Source: a virus. Taken from it: a stretch of DNA of 64,000 nt. Of this stretch, positions 35,624 through 45,200 are shown in pieces. The position numbers and the translations under genes were made by a program. The notes under the pieces were generated by a model. The model was not told the origin of the DNA and made no database searches. It saw nothing but the letters and a program-made list of their open reading frames with translations. The stretch spans positions 1-64,000 of the IMG/VR virus record IMGVR_UViG_3300024359_000009, one strand, 5' to 3'. Numbering within the stretch: the stretch's first letter is position 1; the number at the start of each line of letters is the position of its first letter.

Positions 35624-38569
35624 TTACTGAGTTATTGGACTTTTTTTTTCAACCTCCTCTTGTTCAAATATAGATGGATCATATTGTATTCCTAACATAT
35701 CCATTAAATTTCTATATGTTTGATTCGGAACGTTTACTGCTTTATATGCATTTTTATATTCTTTATCAATAGATTGTAGTAGTATTTTACTATCATCTCT
35801 ACTATCCACATCTACAGTAAATCTTTTAGCTTCTAAAGCTTTACCAGTCAACATACCATCTGTCATTGTTAAAAATAACTGACCTTCAGGAGAGTTAGCA
35901 TCTATAGGAGGTAATTTTGTTGTTTTAGGATCTATGTTACTTATAAAAGTATGTAAATCTGGTAACGTTTGTTCCAACCCATTATAAAAAGTTGTAGATG
36001 GAGATAAATTTTCACCACTATACTGATAATTTTGAGATCCAGTTTTTTTCATTTGGATGGTATTATCAACACCTTGTAATATAAAACGATTATTTACAGG
36101 TATTTTAGTAAGTTGTGGAATATTTATCTCTGTTGAATAATTATTTTTAGTATCTGATATTTTTAAATTAGCGTCTGCATTTTCAAAAATCGCATCAGTT
36201 GTAACCGTATTATTTAATCTATCTTTTACAAAATCAACTGCTCCAGATTTATCTGTTACATTAGCTTGATTCAAGTAGTTACCTAAATGCGTATATAATG
36301 AGCCTGAAGCATCTCTACTTGAGTACATGGTGTAAGAAGTAGGTACTTTTGTAGCTTTTCCAGTATCATCGTATGTTGTTAAAGTACCTTTTACTATTAT
36401 TGGAATATACTCTTCACCTCCTCCTAAATCTAATTCATCCATTCCTACATGAGAAAACTCTTCAGCTACAAAACCTGTTAATAATTCTGGGTTCTCTGTA
36501 GCAGATATAGCCTCTCCTGTTGTTGTATTATAAACAACAGCATTTTTTTGATTAATTATATCTGTTGCTGATGATAATGCATTTGCGTAAGATTCGTTAG
36601 CCATTTTCTTTTGTGGTTCAGAAGCTAATCCTTTTTCTATTTCAGGAATAGCTAAAAATCCAGTAGAATATGCAGGTGTTTCGACACCTACTTTTTCGAT
36701 ATGGTTATTGTACGCATCGTAATACTCTTGTTTCATATCTTCTGCCATAGCATCAAAAACATCATCAAACTCTTGACCATGTGATGAACCTCCTCCTTTA
36801 TGTTTATAAAAATAACCACCTAATTTTATTAACGCTTGTTCTTGATTTTCAGGCCACTTTAAGGCATCTGTTACTTTTTTTACTGCTTCAGGATCTTTAG
36901 TGGCTAAAGCTTTTACAAAAGTAGCTCTATCTATTCCTGCTCTTTCAAAAAACTCTGGTTTTGCCTCAGCACTATATCCTTGATCTATTACATAACTAAG
37001 TCTTTTAGCAAATTGCACAAACTCTTTATTATCCATATTAACACCAGAAGCTTCATTTATAGCTTGTCTTACATACTCTGTGCGTACATAGTCTTTTACA
37101 TTTGAAATATCTGATGTAACTTCCCCTAACTCAAGATCGTTATCTTTAATGATATTTCCTTTAGCATCTTTTTGAAACTCTACATTTTTATAAAAATCGA
37201 TAGTATTTGTCTTACGATCCCACTGTCCAGTTCCTTCTAATTGACGTTTTATTTTAACAGCTTCTACTCCTTCATTGTTATTTTGAATAGTATTATCTTC
37301 CCAATTATTTCTTGTTTGTACAAGTGTATTTAATTTATTTATAGCAGCTTGTTGCTCTATCTGATACTGTTTATACTGAGATGCAGTAATTGGAGGGGTA
37401 ACATTATTTCTAACTGCTTCTTCGTATGCTTTTATCTCTGCAGAATGCTCTTGGGTTTGTGCTGCATAAGATCCTTCCAGTTGTGCTACTTCTTCTGGAG
37501 AAGTATATCTTTTAGAATTAGTATTGTTAACACCAGTTACTTGATCAACACTTGTCTCAATTGCTGGAGGAACAACTACTTCTTCAACTTCATCAGCTTT
37601 CTTTCTTTTATATGCTATGGTCGCAGCAAGTTGTGCATCGTTTTGTGTATGCGCACCTATTTCAGTATATGCAGCGTAATCAACTGCAGCTGCGATACCT
37701 TTATCAATATAAGCTTCTTTATCAAAAACGGTTCCACCGTTTTGTTCTCTTAATTCTTTAATTAAATAATTAGCCCCGTCTTCACTATGACCTTGACTCA
37801 TTAATTCTTTCTTTTTAATAATCTCAGCTCCCCTATCTTTTTGTTCAAAGAAAGAAGTAAAAGCAGGAGAAGAGTTTACATAGTTTTTAGCAATACGTGT
37901 AGCTTCTTCAGCAGTAACTTCTGAATTGTCTTCCCATCTAAGAACACCAAAATTATCAGCTTGCATTATACGCCCATCCTCTGTATAGATAGGTGTCTTG
38001 TTTGCTTTGATACCTTTTAAATACTCTTGAACATTTTTAGCCATTTCAGGAGTTTTCTTAGCCATTACATTTTCCCATTTATTAAACGATCTATAATCAT
38101 CTACTTCTCCGATACCAATTTGATTTTTAGCTTCTATATCAGCCATAGCTGCTGCATATACTTCTGGATCTAAACTCGCTTTTTCTTCTTCAATAGCTTT
38201 TTTATTTGCTTCATAACCTTTAGAAAAACTTCTAATATCTTGTAACGCAACATCATTAGCTGCTTGAGAACCAAGACCTATCATTTTATTATACTTCTCC
38301 GTGGTCGTCAGCTTTTTATCATTTAGAACCCTTTCTTGTTCAGTGTTGTAATAATTAGCTCTTTGTTCTAATTTACGAGCATTAAAATCATTTGTAGCAC
38401 GAATGTCTTGATATTGTTTATCAAGCAGAGCCTGCTGTTTAGCCAACTTTTCAGTTTGACCTGTTCGCCATTTTTTGTTTTCCAATAAAGCACCAAAAGG
38501 AATTGGATTCGCTTCTGGCATTAATGCAGCTCCTGGAGCTAAAAATTGATATTGTGGTGTATATCCCAT
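35624..38569 (-). CDS. Large internal/tail virion protein, helical
   Basis: A 981-residue protein. The N-terminus (residues 1-35, FLAPGAALMPEANPIPFGALLEN) is followed by long helical, charged segments (residues 40-180) and a mostly polar body. No enzyme motif is seen. Its place between the repeat-rich 1,194-residue protein and the NlpC/P60 peptidase, upstream of the RNA polymerase, is that of the crAss-like cargo or ejection proteins carried in the virion tail or capsid. The gene ends with an A9 run (35641-35649) followed by AGTCC and a stop 17 bases later; slippage there would fuse it to the peptidase. I do not recognise the family beyond context. Confidence 0.65.
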   Translation of the reverse strand: MGYTPQYQFLAPGAALMPEANPIPFGALLENKKWRTGQTEKLAKQQALLDKQYQDIRATNDFNARKLEQRANYYNTEQERVLNDKKLTTTEKYNKMIGLGSQAANDVALQDIRSFSKGYEANKKAIEEEKASLDPEVYAAAMADIEAKNQIGIGEVDDYRSFNKWENVMAKKTPEMAKNVQEYLKGIKANKTPIYTEDGRIMQADNFGVLRWEDNSEVTAEEATRIAKNYVNSSPAFTSFFEQKDRGAEIIKKKELMSQGHSEDGANYLIKELREQNGGTVFDKEAYIDKGIAAAVDYAAYTEIGAHTQNDAQLAATIAYKRKKADEVEEVVVPPAIETSVDQVTGVNNTNSKRYTSPEEVAQLEGSYAAQTQEHSAEIKAYEEAVRNNVTPPITASQYKQYQIEQQAAINKLNTLVQTRNNWEDNTIQNNNEGVEAVKIKRQLEGTGQWDRKTNTIDFYKNVEFQKDAKGNIIKDNDLELGEVTSDISNVKDYVRTEYVRQAINEASGVNMDNKEFVQFAKRLSYVIDQGYSAEAKPEFFERAGIDRATFVKALATKDPEAVKKVTDALKWPENQEQALIKLGGYFYKHKGGGSSHGQEFDDVFDAMAEDMKQEYYDAYNNHIEKVGVETPAYSTGFLAIPEIEKGLASEPQKKMANESYANALSSATDIINQKNAVVYNTTTGEAISATENPELLTGFVAEEFSHVGMDELDLGGGEEYIPIIVKGTLTTYDDTGKATKVPTSYTMYSSRDASGSLYTHLGNYLNQANVTDKSGAVDFVKDRLNNTVTTDAIFENADANLKISDTKNNYSTEINIPQLTKIPVNNRFILQGVDNTIQMKKTGSQNYQYSGENLSPSTTFYNGLEQTLPDLHTFISNIDPKTTKLPPIDANSPEGQLFLTMTDGMLTGKALEAKRFTVDVDSRDDSKILLQSIDKEYKNAYKAVNVPNQTYRNLMDMLGIQYDPSIFEQEEVEKKSPITQ

Positions 38570-38588
38570 TACCGTATATTTAATTTTA

Positions 38589-41500
38589 TTAACCTATATT
38601 AGTTCCCATTCCAATCAGAGAAGTTCCAGCACCTTTAACAAATTTACCAAGCCCAGCCCATCCAGATCGTTTTTGAGCATTACGTAAATCAAGTTCTTGT
38701 TTATTGAGCTCGTTAACATATTGAGCGTATTCTCTATCTTGTTGCCCCATGTTTTGATACATACCACCAAGCATTCCTTGTTGACCTGCAAGACTTCCAT
38801 ATAAACTTGCTTTTTGAGATTGTAGACTTCCTTCAGAAGAACCAAGTTGATTCATACCTGCTGCTTTCATTTTTTGAGTATCTAAATCAAACTTATTTTT
38901 GTAAGCTTCTATTGATCCCATCTGAGCTTGTCTTTGTCCTTGGACATTTTGTGCTCCTGCTAACATCTCAGCTCTTGAGCCTGCACCACCACGTAATGCG
39001 TACATTTGATTACCTGCAGCATTAGAAGCGTCAGCTCTTTGTTGAGAAACATCTAAATCACCCATTCCAGCATAAATATCTCTGGATGCTTGAAAATCTC
39101 TAACTGCTTGTGAATCCATATCACCTACAGTTTCACCCATAGCACCAAGATTTCCAGACGCATTTCCAAATTGATTTAATGCATTTTGTTTTTGCTCGTT
39201 TTGAAGTCTTTCCCATTCATAAGGATCTTTTCTTCCTTGAGCAAAATCATAAAACATTGTAGGTAAAGGTGTTGCAGCACCTACTCCTGCTCCTATATTT
39301 TGTAACATTGATCCATCACCATGTTGAGGTAATTTACCTCCATACTTAGCTATTGCAGGTATTCCAGCAGCAGCCATAACAGACTTTGTTAAAATTTTTC
39401 CAATATCTGATTGAGCCATATCTTTTGAAGAATCTTTTTTATCTTCAGTTGTAATTTCTGGCATATCTTCTGTAGCATTTCCTTCTCTGTCTTTAGTTTT
39501 ATCCATCATTTCTAAAGCTTCCTCAGACAAACCACCTTGATCAGGTTCTTGATTGTTATAGAAATCTAAAGCAGCGTTTCTATAACCTCCCTGTCCAGTG
39601 TACCCGCCATAAGCAAAGTTATATTGCATACTTAAATTTGGGTTAAAATAACTATCTTTTCTCATAACATTATTAATTCCTAAGTTAAAGTTACCCTTTT
39701 TATTTGAATAATTATAAGAAGCATTTAATTCTGGATTAAGTTTTTTACGAGAAGCAGGATAACTATTTACTTCCACACCAAAATTACCTTTTTTTGTAGG
39801 TTGGTTATATCCTACGGACAATCTATTAACTTTAAATTTAGAATTATCTTGAATAGGTATTTCACCATTCACAGCTGCTCTTAATCTATTTTTTGTTCTA
39901 AGTTCTAAATCTGTAGCAACTGTATCACCATTTTCATTTCCTGAGCGATAAGCGTTTAAATTTAAACTACCTCCATTAGGAAACATAGTAAGATTACCAC
40001 CCATTTCTTCCATAGGCATTTGAGACATTTGTTGTGCCATCATATCTAAAGTTTCTGGAGTTGGAGCATTTGGAGGTACAGCGTTAGCATCTAATGCTTT
40101 AGCAAATTCCCCTGCTTCTTCTGCTCTTCCAGGTTGAGCTGGAATACCTTGTTCAGCTTTCATTTCTTCTTGCTCTTCAAATAACTCATCTAATTTAGCA
40201 TTATACTTATCAGCCATTATTTGAGAAGTACGTCTTGAAATAGCTTCAGAACTTTTATTTTTTATTACGTCTTCGTACTTACCTATCTTCTTTAAAAGTT
40301 TATCTGCTTCTTCAGAGAATGGTCTTTTAGTTGTAGGACTTTTTAATTTTTTAGAAAATATTCTACCTTCAGTTGCTCCAGATGTAGCCATCTTAACTCC
40401 TGAGTTTGGATTTGCAGAGCTCTCTTTATGATCTACTCCGTTTATCATAGCACCTCCGTCAGCTCTGTATGATAGAGAAGGATTCCCTCCACCACCATTA
40501 ATTTGTATTCCATCTCCTTGTATCACTTCTCCACCCTCTGCTTCAAACTGAGAAGGAGTAGAACCACCTAATTTCATTTGCATAGGATACATTATACTTG
40601 GAAAACTTTCACCATCATCCTCATTAAAATTTCTTTTTCTTCTTAATTTTTCTTCTGCTATTGCTCTTCGCATTTCCTCTTCGTCTTTATAGATAGCACC
40701 ATAAGCAAATGATTCATCTTCATTTGGGTTAGAGGAAGTTCTATTAAGATATGGAATAGGCATCATTTCTGTAGCAGGATATATAGCATCTAACCTTTTT
40801 GTATCTTCAAAAGTAAGAGGTCCTTCTTTTATGTATCTTCCTTTTTTTCCTTCTTTAGCTCTTTTAGCTTGCCTTTTTGTTAATTTACCACCTAACGGAC
40901 CACCTTTTGCGTAATGTGTATTCATAGTTCCTCCTAATTTAAAATTAAGTATTCTTTTATCAGCATAGTCCCACCCTGGTTTATTTTCTACAGCATCTAT
41001 TAATGCATCTTTAGCTTCATCTACAACACCTGTATCATCTAACAATTGAGCTTTGTTTGCTAATTTAGCTGTTTTATTTACTGTATTAAAAGCATCTATG
41101 GCTTTTTGATTAGCTTTTTGTAAAGTAGGATCAATATACTTAATATTATCTTTTAATGATTTTGTTAATGATCCTGATACGTTATCATAACTTTTAACTT
41201 TATCGTATGATTTACCTATTGTTTTAAATAATTTTTCTTTTGTTTTATTTGAAACAGGTAATTTATTAACTGTTTTATTTGCTTTTATTAATGTTTCAAA
41301 AGCAGGACCTAATATCTTACCAGACTTCCCTATTTTACCTAATAGTGGTAATGCTCCTAATAGTTCAAAAGCTGTTTCTCCAGAAAACAAACCATTCTTA
41401 TCATACGAATCTTTTACATCTCCCCATGAAGTCATCCCTGTAGGATCTAAAAATTGTATAGATGGTTTAACAAAATTTTTATAATATTGAGTAGGTCTTT

Positions 41501-42173
41501 CTCCTGTAACAGTAGCTGTAGGCAGATGTCTATAATCAGGATTCATAAATTGTGACTCATCGTAAACGATGTTATCATCTACAGATTGAGCATTTTTATA
41601 TAATTCTTTGGATTTAGAACCATCTGGATCATCTAAAAGAATCCATCCTCTATTATTTTCATCTGGTACATTTACTAACCAATTACCTTTTTCATCTAAA
41701 CCATATCGTACACCAGGTCGTTTATCATAAGTAAATATCTGAGAGGGTTTATTTAAACTACCACCGTTAGGAAACATTCCTATTGCAGCTTCTTGTCTAA
41801 CTACTTCAGGCTCAACAATTTCTGGTGTCATAGGAGCTACTCCTGATTGTTCAGCTTGTAGTTTTTCAGCATCTTTTTCAGCTTGACGTTCCGATATTTT
41901 ATTACCAGCCATACTGCCAAGCTTTGCACCAGCCGATGCACCAGCAGGACCACCAAGAAAAAATCCTCCAATTCCACCAGCCACAGCTCCAATAGCTCCA
42001 GCATTCTTGCCTAACCATTGTCCAAAACCATGTTGAGGTATTTTACCACCATAAGCCATTTGGTATTGTTGATAAGCATCTGGAAACGCTTTTACCAACT
42101 CTTCTTCTGTATAAGATTTATTACCAAATGAGTACGTTGGTTTTTTTACTGGTATTTGTTTTATTGTAGACAT
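38589..42173 (-). CDS. Large repeat-containing virion protein
   Basis: A 1,194-residue protein. Residues 40-100 include a Gly/Ala-rich hydrophobic stretch (GAIGAVAGGIGGFFLGG) that could enter a membrane. Throughout, short GG motifs recur in similar settings: YGGKIPQHG near residue 42 and KYGGKLPQHG near 975, FPNGGSLN twice (near 135 and 755), LGGTM, KGGPLGGK, LGGST, EGGEV, DGGAM, MGGNL. A central EAEGGEVIQGDG...ESSANPNSGV region is typical of Bacteroidota phage structural proteins. The C-terminal 200 residues are helical and Gln/Met-rich. Position suggests a cargo or tail protein ejected into the host. No catalytic site is seen. Confidence 0.65.
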   Translation of the reverse strand: MSTIKQIPVKKPTYSFGNKSYTEEELVKAFPDAYQQYQMAYGGKIPQHGFGQWLGKNAGAIGAVAGGIGGFFLGGPAGASAGAKLGSMAGNKISERQAEKDAEKLQAEQSGVAPMTPEIVEPEVVRQEAAIGMFPNGGSLNKPSQIFTYDKRPGVRYGLDEKGNWLVNVPDENNRGWILLDDPDGSKSKELYKNAQSVDDNIVYDESQFMNPDYRHLPTATVTGERPTQYYKNFVKPSIQFLDPTGMTSWGDVKDSYDKNGLFSGETAFELLGALPLLGKIGKSGKILGPAFETLIKANKTVNKLPVSNKTKEKLFKTIGKSYDKVKSYDNVSGSLTKSLKDNIKYIDPTLQKANQKAIDAFNTVNKTAKLANKAQLLDDTGVVDEAKDALIDAVENKPGWDYADKRILNFKLGGTMNTHYAKGGPLGGKLTKRQAKRAKEGKKGRYIKEGPLTFEDTKRLDAIYPATEMMPIPYLNRTSSNPNEDESFAYGAIYKDEEEMRRAIAEEKLRRKRNFNEDDGESFPSIMYPMQMKLGGSTPSQFEAEGGEVIQGDGIQINGGGGNPSLSYRADGGAMINGVDHKESSANPNSGVKMATSGATEGRIFSKKLKSPTTKRPFSEEADKLLKKIGKYEDVIKNKSSEAISRRTSQIMADKYNAKLDELFEEQEEMKAEQGIPAQPGRAEEAGEFAKALDANAVPPNAPTPETLDMMAQQMSQMPMEEMGGNLTMFPNGGSLNLNAYRSGNENGDTVATDLELRTKNRLRAAVNGEIPIQDNSKFKVNRLSVGYNQPTKKGNFGVEVNSYPASRKKLNPELNASYNYSNKKGNFNLGINNVMRKDSYFNPNLSMQYNFAYGGYTGQGGYRNAALDFYNNQEPDQGGLSEEALEMMDKTKDREGNATEDMPEITTEDKKDSSKDMAQSDIGKILTKSVMAAAGIPAIAKYGGKLPQHGDGSMLQNIGAGVGAATPLPTMFYDFAQGRKDPYEWERLQNEQKQNALNQFGNASGNLGAMGETVGDMDSQAVRDFQASRDIYAGMGDLDVSQQRADASNAAGNQMYALRGGAGSRAEMLAGAQNVQGQRQAQMGSIEAYKNKFDLDTQKMKAAGMNQLGSSEGSLQSQKASLYGSLAGQQGMLGGMYQNMGQQDREYAQYVNELNKQELDLRNAQKRSGWAGLGKFVKGAGTSLIGMGTNIG

Positions 42174-42189
42174 AAAAAACTTGTTTTAA

Positions 42190-42197
42190 CAAAGATA
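42190..42197 (-). promoter_or_regulatory. Candidate promoter -7 element
   Basis: On the - strand TATCTTTG, matching TAnnTTTG, 16 bases before the ATG of the 1,194-residue protein at 42173, in the short gap after the 1,596-residue gene. The -33 element is absent. Confidence 0.3.
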
Positions 42198-42210
42198 CTA
42201 AATTACCAAT

Positions 42211-45200
42211 TTATCTTGCTGAGAACCTGTAAAAAGTTTTCAGGTAGTGTAATAAGAATCTTCTATCATTTATATTATCAAATTCAAAATCGGCAATCAT
42301 AATCTTATCACGAAGCCTATCTTTAAACTCTCTGTTTTTATCTAAATTAACAGGATTAAAAATATCTATATCTACTGGAGTAGCTCCAAATGAGTTCAAT
42401 ACTGCGTTTCTTGCAATAGCTGATTGCCACTCTCTGTCTACTCTTCGTATATTATTTTTTGGAACAATACTTACCCAGTCTGTATTTTGATACGTAGTAT
42501 TACAACGAATCCTACTAAATGTTTCTTGGTCTATCTGAATAGGATTAGAATCATTAGAAAATACCTCTGTGTAGTATCCAAAGTTATCAAACACTTTAGT
42601 AATACCTTTACCATCATTAATGATAAGTTGTAATGTAGAATTAAAAATGTTACCATAGAACTCACCGTACTTTCCTTTATTATGTCTATACAGAGCCTCC
42701 GAATTTATTGGGTTTGGAGATAGTATATTCACACCATCGTTTAAGTATATCGTAGGAGCGTGATCGTAGAATCCTGTGAATACTTCATACGCCTCGTTAT
42801 ATACAATAGTCTCTTCTACAATCTCCATGATTTGTACATCGAATAATAAAGCTGTTTCACCTAAGTATTTCCCGTAAAGGTCTTGATCTATTATACCAGT
42901 AGCATCTACCGCACCATTGAATATTGCATCAGATCCGATAAATGAACCAACAGACATACGTATGTATACAAAATCCGTATCAGAAGTTGTTTCTGATATT
43001 AAAATACTTTGGTCAACACCTTCTACATTAATTTCAACATAGTTACCTATGGATATAGATAATATACCTAAACAAGTCTTCGAAACTTTTAATGCATTTG
43101 TCATGATATTATCACTTGGAAAAGCCTGGAATGTGTAACGAGCAGATGCTTTACATAAAGAAATAGGCTGTCTGTTTAAGAATGTAAACCAAACTTCATT
43201 AAAACGTGTTGACCAAGTAGAATGTATACCCTTATTAATCAATGGGTTATCATTAGTTAAAAGATTACCAACCAGTTTATCAAAGAACCATGGATTCATA
43301 CCTGCTTGCATTGAAACTGGTACTAATTGTTTTCCTTTAATCGAATACATTTGTTTATGGTATGAGTCTATAAACATTAAATTCGTATTCGTAGAGATTG
43401 GAACCCATTGATGGAAACATCCTATATCAGTAGAGATGTATTCGAAATCATGCAGTACATCTCCAAAACCAATTTGTAGACTTCCTGCAGGGCCGCCTGT
43501 AATTGATCCCCTTGGATTTATTAATAAGTACCCACATCCGTGATCTTGGAAAAAGAATATCATATCATTATGATTGATAAGTCTATTTACAGGTCCTAAA
43601 CTTCCTTCCACATCTTTGTATAAGAAAGCGTCAAACTGTCTCCAGTTATCGATTACCTCACCATTAATCTTTCCTCGTGAGGCATAGATTCTATTATCAA
43701 ATGTTTCCAGTAAAGGAACTCCAACAGGTCTACCTATAAAGGATATAAAGTCGTCTTCCCTACTATACAGAGACTCTGCTTCGTAGGTATCATGTGCATA
43801 AGTTATATCACTTGCAGGAGGGTAACTACCGTCAGGTTTTGCTTTGTTCAAGAAGTGTCTTCCGTTTCTTAATGTAGTATTGAACGTACTAACTAAAGGA
43901 ACTACAACTCCATCTCTGGATGTATATGTGACAGGATCAATCGGCTCTTTACCATCCACACGAGTAAAATCGTATTGTGCGTGATAAACATCTCCACCAA
44001 AAACACTGAATGTATTTAACGCTGATGAACCTGATTCTTTCTGAATGAACCCTCCAGTACTCTGGTACACGTTATTAGCTCTCGCTGCTTGAGTGTTACC
44101 ACCGTATTGGTCTAATAATTCTCTTTCATAGGTTACCAACATAGGTCGCCCATTTAATCCTCCACTCTGTGTAGATGTATTTCCAGGAAGAAATAATTCT
44201 ACTCCTCCTCCTAATGTAACAAATAGACATAAACCACCATCTACCTGTTCTTCACTATTTGACATATCTGCGGTTGGAGGCGTACTGTTCGTAAACTGTA
44301 CGGTAGGAGATAGTGTTGGTATAGCTGATAATACTGCTCCTGGTTGAATCTCTCTTGTAAACTCTAATGGTATTGTTTTCTTACCATTACTTCTTACTTG
44401 ATCTCCATCTGTAGGGTCTCCATAACCATTTTCAGTTCCTGGGTGTATTACAATCTTCGTTGGTTCAGAAACACCACAATTCAACATAGTATTGTTGATA
44501 GTTAAATCCTCTTCTATAATCTCTGTAAATGTACCGTCCACACGTATACGATCTCCTAACGAACTTCCAACCGTATTAAAGAATTGTAACTCTGGGCTAT
44601 AAATAACCAAACTCTTCTTAGCGTCTGCTGGATATAAAGTAAGATCATCATAATCAGGATAAGCATCTTTTCTTCCTTCTACCATTGGTCCAGAGACATT
44701 CCACCTTAATAAATTTCCTCCCTTTCTTGGGAACAAGTATAAGTTATCATCACTTTCTACTTGGCATAGTTGATGAGCGATTCCCTGAGCAAGTTTAGTT
44801 CTATCCGATACTTCCCGTTTTACTCTTACTATTTCGTACCCACTTATGCTGTCTAAAAGGTTAGCGGGAATTTCTATATCAAACTCTAATCCAAGTTGAT
44901 TTAATTCTACTCTGTCCCCTAAAGAATCGGAAACAGATTTCAACATATCAGCACCACCTACATAAGGACCACCAGCAATAGTTTCTCCCCAAGGGTAGTT
45001 ACCATAAGCTCGTAGATTTCTACGCATTTCCCATCTTTCTGGAAATTTAATATCACCGATCCAGTTTACAAATCCTGGATTCCCTGCTAAATCATATAGT
45101 ACTATTCCAAATCTATATACTTCTCCAGGAGAATACCCTCTAAAGATTACATTAACGAAAGGACTCTTATGATTCAGAGGTGTAGAGATGACTGGATACT

